From the NCBI GenBank assembly GCA_013180625.2, contig SNVD02014977.1:31134-95133 (forward strand): DNA of 64,000 nucleotides. The letters are read 5' to 3'. Within the stretch, counting starts at the first letter, position 1, and every line of letters begins with the position of its first letter. The notes under the pieces were generated by a model that worked only from the letters and a program-made list of their open reading frames with translations, did not search any database and had not been told where the DNA came from. The stretch comes from Boswellia sacra (taxonomy: Eukaryota; Streptophyta; Magnoliopsida; Sapindales; Burseraceae). A program made the position numbers and the translations under genes. Positions 47,817 to 58,519 of this stretch are shown here, piece by piece.

Positions 47817-48598
47817 GGATCTGTTTGTTTTGCCCACTAAAATCTGAATCTATTCAGATTTAAGTAGCTGAAATAATTTTTGATTGTTTGTTTTGTCAGT
47901 TGAACACTTACTTTTAGACAAAATTGTTTGAATAGAAAAAGTGAAAAATTTCACTTTTTTTTCTTTAGAACATCTGAACTATTAAAATACCTAAACTATC
48001 ATTTTATAACATATCCTTTTAATGACTCCCTTTAGTCTGGCCACCACCCTACCTAATATCACTTTGTCAACCCGTCATGTCGTCTTCTCTAAATCACGTC
48101 ATCTTCTAAACAAGTATAATGCAAATATATTTATATGTTTTATTCTAAGGATAAGGATAAATATGTAAAATATAATTTAAGAACACAATATTATTTACAT
48201 TTATTTATATTGGGATTCCAAATTTTAATTATTTTATATTTAATTAAATTTCAAATTTTTTCAATAATGTTTATTATATATTATAATAAATTATTGTAAA
48301 TAATAAAATAATCAGTATAATATAATTATTTAATAATCAAAATTTTGATTTCATTTTATTAAATATTTATTTTTTAAATGATTGGAATAAATATAATATT
48401 GACTATTTAAATGACAATATAATGTAAATAGTTTACATTTCAACAAGAGTTAAAAAAGTCACATTAAAGTTAAGATATTATCTTACCACGTTTTTAAATG
48501 ATATGTAAAATAGTAAACAAACATCTTATTAAGTGATATAAATTAAATCATAAAAAGTGTTTAAATCTAAAAAATATTAAGTGATTACAAACACCATC
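47817..48598. mobile_element. Tourist/PIF-Harbinger-like MITE (782 bp)
   Basis: It is flanked by TTA trinucleotides (47814-47816 and 48599-48601). Ends GGATCTGTTTGT... and ...ACAAACACCATC are imperfect inverted repeats. The interior is AT-rich and shares the GTCACATTAAAGTT and AACAAACATC...TTAAGTGATA words with the inverted dimer at 21869-23970, so both are one family. No coding capacity. Confidence 0.6.
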
Positions 48599-48888
48599 TT
48601 AGTTTTGGCACACTCTAATATGAAATTCAAATGGAATGACCAACCATTAATTATGTTCAACCCCATGCTAACAATTTGTCATTTGATAAAATTAGTTAAA
48701 CTAAAAGGATAAAGAGAATAAGGAGATAAAGAGAAGAATCTAACATGTTATTTAAAAAAAAAATTCAAGATAGCACTTAACTGCTTACACGACAGCAATT
48801 TTTTATTTTTCAAATTACAAACTAATGATGCCAAATTGTCTACTACATTTTTATAAAAGTACTTACCAAACAGAGCTTTATGCTTGAT

Positions 48889-51800
48889 CTAATTACTTCT
48901 TCCTTCACGATTCTTGTTAGGCCTCTTTCCCCTTTCAGGCCGCTCTCCTCCAACCATCCTCACAAGCAACTAAGGCTTCCCTGTTGAGAATACAAGATAT
49001 CCAATGATAACTCCAAATACCATTCCACATCCATGACCCATCAACACAACTTTCCAATCAAACTTGCTTGTAAACTTTTTATCATCTTCTGATAATGAGG
49101 GTCTTGTGATATCCCATTAGTGCTCCATTGATTTGATAATGGAAATCCACGTAATCCCAGATTTTCATCGTATGAAGTATTTAGGAAGGTATCAAATTGT
49201 TAAACTCGAGGTATAGGTCCAATGAGTTGATTATTAGATAGGTTTATAACCCGAAGAAAGTTCAATCTTGTCAATTGCCATGGAATTTGTCCAACGAGGT
49301 TTTTTGAAGAGAGGTCTAAGGATTCAAGAGCATGCAAAATTTTCTAGCTCGGAAGGAATACAACCAGCTAGATTGTTGTGAGAAAGGTTGAGGAGATGAA
49401 GTGTATGAAGCTATCCAATTATTTTTGGAATCTCTCCACTGAAGTTATTATTTGAAAAATCAATGGTACTGAAAATAGTAATAATTTTCACTAATTCAAA
49501 CTCAAATCCTTTGAATGCCAAAATCACTGAATCTTGATAATAATCCTCACTCATATATATCAACTTCCCTTCAGCATCATCAATATTCATTATAGCATCA
49601 AGACTTTTGAAATAAATGGTTGGCGGAGGACCATCAAAATTATTATTTGAGAGATATTCTCAACTTAGGAAACAAATAGTTACCCTCAAAAGAACTCCGT
49701 ATAGAACCGTAAAATTAATTAGACCTCAGAGCAAGAACTTGCAACTCAGGAAGACTTCCTAACCAATATGGGAATGTATCATTTATGATGTTGTTCCAAG
49801 ATCTAGAGCTTTGAGCTTAGTACAATGGGCCAAAGATTTAGGGATTGGCCTTTCCAATTCATTATCGTTGAAGTTGAGGGTCCTAAGACGATTGCCTTTT
49901 GCAAAAGTTCTAGGAATAATGTCGTAAAATCTATTCTTCTACAGATCTAACACATGATGATTGCCAATGTTTCCCATGCATTGTGGAATGGTACCACTCA
50001 AGTGATTATTAGAAAGAACTAGAATTTCTTTATTGCTCATATTGCAGATCAAGTGTGGCATCTCCCCAGTAATTAAATTAATTGTTTAAAGGCGAAATAA
50101 GGGTCATGTCAGTGAAGGTGGTGGAATTGGAAGTGGTCCTTAGACCAAGTTGGAATGAAGGTCTAGATACTCAAGGTTCTTCCATGTGAGCTGTATTGTG
50201 CTTGTTAGGAAGTTGTGAGAAAGATTGAGCCGATAAAGAGTATCATTTCCAATATCCTACATCCAATTAGGAATTGGACCATGGTTTTTGTTGTCAAAAA
50301 GGTCCAGCCATTGTAATTGATCTTGACTTCTTAAGAATTCTAGGAATTCAGTTAAGTTAGAAACAGCTAAGTCCAATGACCAAAGCTTGGGAAATGAAGA
50401 GTTGACTTCTGTGCTTACTGATATGTGAGAAAGACCAAACCTTTTAAGTTTTTTGAGCTTTACAAACATTGAAAGCTTTAGAATGACACTTAAATTGTTT
50501 GAAGAAAGATCCAAATTAGTCAGATCAACAAGTTCAAAGATCGATCTTGGAATTGATCCTTGCAACCTATTATTTCCTAAAAAAATGGACTGCAATGCAT
50601 CACTCTGAAATTCATGAATATGGCCAGTTAGTTTGTTATCACTGGGATCCATGCCCTTCAATAATGGTAGAGTGAATAACCAAGATGGTATACGCCCAAT
50701 GAGACTGTTATTAAATAAACAAAAAACAAGTAAAGTTTGAAGACCACTCATATGAGAAGGAATTGGATCAGCTAGTTGATTATTTGAGAAATCTAAGTAA
50801 GAAATGCACCAAAATATTTATTGAATGAAAAATCTAAATGGTGGAGATGCTTAAGAGCTAAAAGAAATGACAAGATACTACCCTTAAAATTGTTATTCCA
50901 TAGGCTTAAATGAGTAAATCATGTGAGATTGCCAAGTGATGGAGGAACTAACCCTAGGAGAGTGTAGTTATAAAGATTCAAATGTTGTAAAGACATGAGC
51001 TTGCCTATTGAATAAGGCAATTCTCTTGACAAACTCATATAAGATAAATCCAAAAACTTTAGTGGAACTAATGTAGGACAATTTCGTCTTCAAGTCAAGG
51101 TTATGTCCCTATCCTAGCAGAGTCGCATCCTTCAGCTCTCTGATTGTGAAGGTCTAATGCCTTCATCTGCTGAATCACGTCACTACTTCATAAGAGTCGC
51201 ATCCCTACTTCGAATTTAAGTTTTACTAATAGTCTTAGAATTGTTTTCTTGGTTTATTTTCTTTCCAATTCGAGTTGTAATATCTTATTTAGGTTTATTT
51301 TGATTGGATTATGATATTTCCATACTTGTTTTAGTCTAATTAGGATTTTTATTATTTTAGTCAAATATTATTTTTTTGTTTAACTAGGATTTTAGTATTT
51401 TAGGATAGTTTTGTTTTTGTAGGATTTTACTTTCTTATTCTAGTTTTACTTGTTTTACTAGTATTAGGATTATTTAGCCAGTATAAAGGTTAATTTATCC
51501 TAGCTTCGTAATTAATTAATTCTCATTGTTATCAATTTTATCGAACTTTGAACAATGTTCAATTTTATCTCTGTTTTAGCTTCCGCGTTAGGAATAGCCT
51601 CTTAACTTTTGGAAGAGTCCTTGTCAAGTTGGAGTTGTATGCTAAACTGAGGAATTATATATTTGGAAGGTGGAAGATGCTATCTCGAAAGTTCCCTTGC
51701 AATCTATAATCGTTGAGACTTAGAGAAGTCAGAAAGGATGACAGATTAGCGAAACTAGGTGAGATCATGGACATGTTTACGAAATCAAGGACAATTTCTG

Positions 51801-52103
51801 TTAACTCTATTAGATTTTGAATAGACTCTTTGAAAACAAAAGCTTCAAGTATCATGAAATTTTCATTAAACCAACCAATGAATAGAAAGATGAAGAGAGG
51901 TCAAAAGAAACCAATTGAGACAAATGGGAGATTTTAGATGGAATATGACCACTAAAGTTTGAATTGGAGAGGTTAAGGTGTGTCAAACTAGGAAATCAAC
52001 TAAATCAAAAGAATTTGAGAGTTACTGAAATCATTGAAAGCAAGGTTGAGACTTTGGAGGTGGGAAAGGAGAAGGAGGCTAGTGTTGGAAGGGATGTTGC
52101 CAT
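48889..52103 (-). pseudogene. LRR-RLP pseudogene copy 2, C-terminal part
   Basis: The C-terminus is preserved: a membrane span (GVIIGYL core), then a basic tail ending in a stop at 48889-48891. N-terminal to it are many extracellular LRRs; the longest open stretch, 50257-50751, holds about six repeats (GRIPSWLFTLP, LDLSSNNLS and similar). Numerous stops and frameshifts are present, and a 560-bp block at 51090-51650 interrupts the repeats. The first LRRs reach the copia element at 52104, beyond which the N-terminus continues at 58180. It parallels 25600-27480. Confidence 0.82.
51090..51650. mobile_element. Probable insertion within the RLP pseudogene
   Basis: LRR coding similarity stops near 51090 and resumes near 51655. 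The block between contains a TATAAAGG-like box at about 51482 and duplicated AGAGTCGCATCC words (51118-51132 and 51186-51198). No termini or target duplication were fixed, so the class is unknown; a short LTR is possible. Confidence 0.4.
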
Positions 52104-52668
52104 TGTTGGAATAAAAAAGGTTTTAAATTTTATGAGTTATAAAATCTAATTATGCATGAGTTACAAAATTCATTGCATGAGTTATAAAGTTTGATTTCAT
52201 TTGTAGGTTACATAATTTATAAGCACATTATGTTACAAGAGTTACACTATTAATCATATAGGTTACAATGTCTAGGTACACTAGTATATAAGGAGGGCTT
52301 TAGGTTCAATTTTTAAAGACTTATTATCAAACCCATCATTTCCCCATTTTCAATTTCAAAATTCTACAATTTTGTAACTCTGACTTGTAAGACTGGTTCA
52401 TATTCTTTGGGTGATCATGCTCATCGAGGAGAGTGGCTGAGAACTATTGGGTTGTATTTCGGAGCCCTTGAGGATCGTCTTTTACCCGCACGAAGGGAAG
52501 GACTCTTTGACTTTAGGACAACGCTTTATGCGTGCCTCTCATAGCACAGGCCAGATTTTTCTAACTTGCTTTTATAATTTTTATGTTTGTTATTTGTTTA
52601 TTTAATATATTTAAAATGATATTGATTGACCATGTGTTATTTGGTGAATTAATAATATATTTCTAACA
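52104..52668 (+). repeat. 5' LTR of the copia element
   Basis: 565 bp, TGTTGG...CTAACA. A TATATAAGG box lies at about 52284, preceded by repeated GAGTTAC/GGTTAC words. CTCTTTGACTTTAGG (52503-52517) is the segment partly complementary to the primer-site position. Confidence 0.92.
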
Positions 52669-52669
52669 A

Positions 52670-52684
52670 TCTAAAGCCAAAGAC
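52670..52684 (+). promoter_or_regulatory. Primer-site-position sequence of the copia element
   Basis: TCTAAAGCCAAAGAC starts one base after the LTR and shares its first 14 bases with the same position in the 30.8-kb element (31332-31346). Its complement matches LTR segment 52503-52517 at 12 of 15 positions, plus one possible G-U pair. It does not resemble the tRNA-iMet complement. Confidence 0.5.
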
Positions 52685-53379
52685 TACTCAATCGTTTGTT
52701 TTAATATTCATATATATTTTATAAATTTTAATTTGTTTATTCTAATTATATAATTGTGTGTGTATTTATTATAATTTAATATTTAATTAATAAATTATTG
52801 CTTGGTTTGATTTAAAAATTATATATATATTATTGCAAGGTGACTTACAAAGTATTTTTCTACATATCATAATTATTTCTTAAAGTTTGTTTTAAATTTA
52901 TTTAAGACTTGAAGTTATGTTTGCAATAGAATAATAAATTATTTAGACAAAATTTGAAATTTTAATACATTAAATTTTATTTATAAAACTAAAGGTTGCA
53001 TTTTGTTTTTTGGTTACAACTCTAAATTAACTTTTAATCCATTAAATTTTATTTATAAAATTGAAAGTTACATTACTTTTATCTTAAATATTTAAGTTTA
53101 TGTTACAACTCTAAAATATTTATGATACTAAAGTTGTTATAACTTTTATTAATTTATTAGTTTAAAAACTCTAAACGGTTTTATTTTGCTTTCAAATTTA
53201 AAATAGTTATTTAATTTAATTATCGGTTACATATTTTTCATAAGTGTCTACTAATTGTTTAATTAGTCTGAAATTTTTATTAATTGCATATTGAATATTC
53301 TGTGACATTTATTTTATATATTGTGCATGGATCTATATTAGTTATTTCTTTTGTTTTTAGATATTTTAGTGCAAAGACA

Positions 53380-54000
53380 ATGAATAAGATTGAGGAAGCA
53401 AATAGTGTAAAACCTGAAAAATTTAATGGACAAAATTTTAGGAGATGGCAAAGACAATTGAAATATTGGCTTACTGTTCTAGGTTTAATTTCGGCTATTG
53501 AACCAACTAGTCAACCTAGTGAACCATCTAGTCAACCTAGCAATACATCCGCAACCCAAGAACCCTCTAGTTCCACTTTTACTTCCATAACTCAAATGTC
53601 AAAAGAGGAGATAGATTATCATTGTCACAATAGAATATTAAGTACTTTATCAGATCATCTCTATGATGTTTACAAAACTACCAAAAATGCCTAGAATTGT
53701 GGAATACTCTTGAAGCTGTTTATGGGATAGAAGACACTAGTCTAGATAGATTTGCTATTTCAAATTTTAATCTTTATAAAATGGTAGATTCTAAGCTTAT
53801 TAAAGATCAAATTCATGAGTTCCAAGAACTTTTGAGAGGAGTTGAGAAAAATGGTACAACTCTTAGTGAAGATTTTAAGGTGTCATGTTTAAAAGAAAAG
53901 TTATCTCCCTACAAATCTAAGCCCAAGCAACATCATAAAGATCAAAAGGATCGAATAAATGTCTTGGAAGAAGGAAGTCCAAGTGAACCAAATGAACCTC
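53380..54000 (+). pseudogene. Copia gag, frameshifted
   Basis: It starts MNKIEEANSVKPEKFNGQNF (ATG at 53380), a typical copia capsid opening. A TAG at 53692-53694 and a frame change there break the capsid domain, which continues in another frame from 53697 (LWNTLEAVYG motif). The CCHC knuckle expected after the capsid is missing: Lys-rich sequence at about 53905-53960 passes straight toward the protease. The protein would have assembled virus-like particles and bound element RNA. Confidence 0.8.
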
Positions 54001-55175
54001 TCATTAGATATAATAATTCTAATTCTTTAGGTGTCAATTTTACTTATGAAAATAATGAATGGTGGTTAGATTTAAGCGTGAATATTCATGTTTGTTCTGA
54101 TATAAGTTATTTTAAAAATTATCAAAACTCAAGTGGAGGAAGTGTGACTCTAGGCAATAATACTACCACACAAGTACTTGGAATTGGAGATATTGAATTG
54201 AAGATGACCTCTGGAAAGACTTTAATTCTCAAGGAAGTGCGTTATGTTCCTAAAGTGAGAAGAAATCTTGTTAGTGGGTCTTCTTTAGTTCAACAAGGAT
54301 ACAAAATTGTTTTAGAGTCCAATAGAGTTGTAATCTCCAAAAATAATGTATTTGTGGGTAAAGGTTATGTTTGTGATGGTTTATTTAAGTTGAATAATTT
54401 TTCAAGATCTAATAAAGTTTCCAAAGTTTTTAATATTGAAACTTCTAATATTTGGCATGGGAGACTTGGACATGTATCTTTAAAGAAAATCAAAAGAATG
54501 ATGGATCTTGACTTAGTGCCTAAAGCTATAATTGATTTTAAACACAAGTGTGAGATTTGTGTTCAAGCTAAACAACCTAGGAAGCCTTATAAGTCGATTG
54601 AGAGGACAACCCAAGTTTTAGAACTTATACATAGTGATGTTTGTGATTCTAATCGATTACCAACTAGAAGAGGAAATAGATACTTTGTAACATTTATTGA
54701 TGATTATTCTAAGTATTGTTATGTATACTTGATTAAGACTAAGGATGAGGTGTTTGATAAATTCAAAGTATACAAAAATGAGGTAGAAAATCAATTAGAT
54801 AAAAGAATTAAGAAGCTTAAATCTGATAAAGAAGGTGAGTATACTTTAAGTGCTTTAAGTATTTTTTGTGAAGAGAATGGTATTATTCATGAGTTAACTC
54901 CACCTTACTCACTTCAATCTAATGGGGTTGCTAAGAGAAAAAATAGAACTTTGATGGATATGGTGAATTCTATGTTGTTAAGTTTTAGTTTACCAGATAA
55001 TTTGTGGGGGGAAGAAATATTATCTGCATGTTTTATATTGAATAGAATAACGATTAAAGACTTAGAGAAAACTCCTTATGAAATTTGGAAAAGAAGAGTT
55101 CCTAATCGTAAAATCCTTGAAGTGTGGGGGTCTTTAGTAAGGTTGGTATACCTGAGCCTAAGAGAAAGAAAATAG
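54001..55175 (+). pseudogene. Copia protease and integrase, catalytic residues lost
   Basis: The protease region has the WWLD...HVCSD frame, but the usual D-S/T-G active site reads DLS. A GAG-pre-integrase motif (WHGRLGH) with the HHCC zinc-binding Cys pair (CEICVQAK) follows. In the integrase core the first two acidic residues are visible (HSDV and KSDKEGEY), but the final Glu appears as Lys (NGVAKRKNRTL, where NGVAERKNRT is usual). The frame is lost near 55120 and continues in another frame to about 55520. Confidence 0.85.
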
Positions 55176-55533
55176 GACTAAAAACAATAGATGCAGTTTT
55201 TATTGGATACGTCCAAAATAGTAGTGCAAATAGATTTTTAGTTATAAATTCTGAAGTTAGTGGAATATCTAATAACACAATCATAGAAGCTAGAGAAGCT
55301 ACTTATTTTGAAGATTTTTTCCTTTTAGAACTAGCGTTCAAAAAACCATTTGTGGTCCATCTACTTCAATTGATAATGAGAAAACACTTACTAATTTTTC
55401 AGTTGATGAGTCACAAGCTGAACCTAGAAGGAGTAAAAGACCTAAAAAAGAAAAGAATTTTGGAGAAAAATTTTATACTTACTTGGTGGAAGGAGATCCT
55501 TGTTCTTATAAACAAGCTGTAACTTCCATTGAT

Positions 55534-56583
55534 GCACCTTTTTGGAAGGAAGCTATAAATAGTGAATTTGAATCTATAATTCAAAACAACACTTAGGTTT
55601 TAGTGGATCTTCCACCTGGGAACAAAGCAATAGATTGTAAATGGGTCTTTAGAAAGAAGTTGAAATCGGATGGTTCTATAGATAACTATAAGGCAAGGCT
55701 AGTAGCAAAAGGATTTACACAAAGAGAAGGAATAGACTATTTTGATACTTACTCACCAGTTTCTAGTGTCACAACAATTAGGATTTTGATAACTTTAGCA
55801 TCTATATATAATTTAATTATTCATCAAATGGATGTAAAGACCGCTTTTCTAAATGGAAATTTAGATGAAGAAATTTATATGAAACAACCTGAAGGTTTTA
55901 TAGTAAAAGGACAAGAACACAAAGTTTGTAGGTTAGTTAAGTCTCTTTATGGTCTAAAGCAAGCTCCAAAACAATGGCATGAGTTTGATGAAGTAGTTTT
56001 AAGTTATGGATTTATGATTAATGAACATGATAAGTGCGTATATTATAAGGAGATTAATAGAGCGCACGTTATTTTGAGTTTATATATAGATGATATTTTG
56101 ATTTTTGGATCGAACATGGAGATAATAAATGATATGAAATCTTATTTGTCTAAAAACTTTGATATGAAAGATTTGGGTGAAGCAAATATGATTCTAGGCA
56201 TGAGAATAAAGAAGACTTCTAAGGGTATTACTCTAGATCAAAAAAATTCCATTGCAAAACTGTTAAAAAAGTTTGGATACTTTGATTCTAAGTTGGTATC
56301 TACTCCTTATGATTCTAAGATTGAGTTAAAGAAGAATCAAGGAGAACCAGTATCTCAATTAAGGTATTCTCAAATTATAGGATCTTTGTTATACATAGCA
56401 AATAAAACTAGGCCTGATATATCATATGCAGTGGGTAGACTTAGTAGATATACTCATAATCCTAGTGAAAAGCATTGGCTTGCTGTAGAAAGAGTGTGTA
56501 AATATCTTAAAAGAACAACTGATTACTCTTTATACTATAAAGGATTTCCAAATATTATCGAAAGATATAGTGATGCTAATTAG
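55534..56583 (+). pseudogene. Copia reverse transcriptase
   Basis: It has the longest intact open stretch of the element (55603-56583). Motifs WVFRKKLKSDG, KARLVAKGF, MDVKTAFLNG, SLYGLKQAP and the catalytic YIDD (LYIDDILIFG, about 56084-56113) are in order. Single in-frame stops at about 55594 and 56581 separate it from integrase and RNase H. Confidence 0.88.
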
Positions 56584-57030
56584 ATTACAGACAATTTAGA
56601 TGTTAAATCCACAAGTTGTTATATGTTTCTTTTAGGAATAGCAGCTATATCTTGGTGTTCGAAGAAACAAACCTTGATTTCTAGAAGTACTATAGAGTCT
56701 GAACTCACAGCTTTAGACACTACTTGTAAACAAGCTGAATGAATCAAGAGTTTTTTCATGGAAATGCCTTTGGTGGTTAGGAATATATCGTCTATTCCTA
56801 TACATTGCAATTGTTAAGCAGTTATAGATTTGGTGAAGCAAACTCACACCAACAAAAAGATAGGCAGACATATAAAAGTGAGATACAAGTCTATGAGAAG
56901 TTTTTTAGGTAATGCCGTTGTAACTTTAGAGTTTATTAAGTCTGAGTTAAATATTGCTGATCAGTTAACTAAAGGGCTTTCCTTGAAAGATACTAAAGAA
57001 TTGTCGAGGGGGATGGGCCTAAGCTCATAA
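56584..57030 (+). pseudogene. Copia RNase H and end of pol
   Basis: The [18 protein letters not shown] motif of copia RNase H is readable, and stops at about 56740 and 56815 interrupt it. The frame ends with ADQLTKGL and SRGMGL-type motifs typical of copia pol termini. The last codons overlap the start of the region conserved with the 30.8-kb element. Confidence 0.85.
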
Positions 57031-57602
57031 GGGAGTCATCTAGGGAGGTAGCCCAACCTCTATGATTGGAGATCCCATGAAGGAGGTTCAATGGATAGAA
57101 ATAATCCATATTGCGTGACTTATTAAAGCACTACTATTATGAAGATATCTTTGAGAAGATATACTCTAGTTCATCCTTAAGGCAAAAGTGCTTCATATTT
57201 GATATTAAGGAAAGGTATATTTACCTTGAATAAGTCCAAGGCAAGCATTTTCTTGCAAGGTATAGGTCACATATACCTTTGGAGGACTTACCTAAGTGAG
57301 AGTCGTCATGAGGCCGCGATCGTGAAGATTGAGCTATTTTCTAAAAACTCTCATGAGAATCAAGATTGAGCGCATGGCCTTTAATAGCTCTAGCCCGCAA
57401 AAACCAAATCTTTGTCGATATTATGCGTGTGATAGCTTGAAGTTTGGTCAAAGAAACGAGTTCAAGACATAGTTCACTCAGGTACCTCAAATAGATGCTA
57501 TCAACACTAAGTGTAAGTTCAAGCTCAAAAGGCACCTACATCGATTGCATAATATAAGATTGCAAAATTAATTTTTAAATTTCAAATCTTTTTGTGGGGG
57601 AT
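56999..57602 (+). other. Copia post-pol conserved region and polypurine tract
   Basis: Non-coding region between the end of pol and the 3' LTR, collinear with 33483-34125. It ends with GTGGGGGA, the presumed plus-strand primer. Confidence 0.65.
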
Positions 57603-58179
57603 TGTTGGAATAAAAAAGGTTTTAAATTTTATGAGTCATAAAACCTAATTGTGCATGAGTTATAAAATTCATTGCATGAGTTACAAAGTTTGATTTCATT
57701 TGTAGGTTACATAATTTATAAGCACATTATGTTATAGGAGTTACACTATTAATCATATAGGTTACAATGTTTAGGTACACTAGTATATAAGGAGGTCTTT
57801 AGGTTCAATTTTTAGAGACTTATCATCAAAACCATCACTTCCCCATTTTCAATTTCAAAATTCTACAATTTTGCAACTACGACTTGTAAGACTGGTTCAT
57901 ATTCTTTCGGTAATCGTGCTCATCGAGCAGAGTGGCTGAGAGCTATTGGGTTGTATCTTGGAGCTCTTAAGGACCGTCTTTTACCCTCACGAAAAGGAGG
58001 ACTCTTTGACTTTAGGACAACGCTTTACGCGTGCCTCTCATAGTACATGCCAGATTTTTCTAACTTGCTTTTATAGTTTTCATATTTGTTATTTATTTTG
58101 TTATTTGTTTATTTAATATATTTAAAATGATATTGATTGAGCATGTGTTATTTGGTGAATTAATAACATATTTCTAATA
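57603..58179 (+). repeat. 3' LTR of the copia element
   Basis: 577 bp. It ends TTCTAATA, where the usual CA is mutated to TA, and is followed by the GCCAT duplication. CTCTTTGACTTTAGG is at 58002-58016. Confidence 0.92.
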
Positions 58180-58482
58180 GCCATGAAGCCAACTACAACG
58201 AAGGTCGAGACCAATCACATGACCAGTTAGATTACCACATGAGATGGCACTCCATGAGCTACAGTCAATATCTTCTTTCCAAGACATCGATTTTGAATAA
58301 TAGGAAGGACACCTTCCATCACAATACGGTGGAATCTCAATTTCGTAAATTGAGTATCCTGAATGAGAATCGCAGTGGAACGGAGAAGGGTCGATGAAGG
58401 AAAATAATCGTGTAAATTGGGGCAATGCAGAACTCTGTTCCTGAGAGCAGAGTGTTGCAAAAGCGCAAGAATACAAGAGCAA
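58180..58482 (-). pseudogene. N-terminal exon of RLP pseudogene copy 2
   Basis: An ATG at 58482 opens a frame with a short hydrophobic signal (LLYSCAFATLCS), then the RLP N-terminal cap: EQSSALPQF, paired Cys residues, MSWKEDIDCSSW and the TGHVIGLDL start of the first LRR (LRRNT_2 type). It is cut at 58180-58184 by the copia target duplication, and the remainder is at 52103 and below. Before the insertion it would have been continuous. It is now separated by 6.1 kb and damaged downstream. Confidence 0.85.
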
Positions 58483-58519
58483 AAATTAAAGGTGGAAAAG
58501 TTGACAACCAAGCGTTAGG

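Larger units (their letters stand above)
52104..58179 (+). mobile_element. Ty1/copia LTR retrotransposon inserted in the RLP gene
   Basis: LTRs 52104-52668 and 57603-58179 are bounded by a perfect 5-bp duplication GCCAT (52099-52103 and 58180-58184). Order is gag, protease, integrase, RT, RNase H (copia order). A purine run GTGGGGGA precedes the 3' LTR. Coding regions carry several stops and frameshifts. In the first ~145 bp the two LTRs differ at seven sites, all transitions. The insertion lies in the first LRR of the RLP, on the opposite strand to that gene. Confidence 0.93.
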
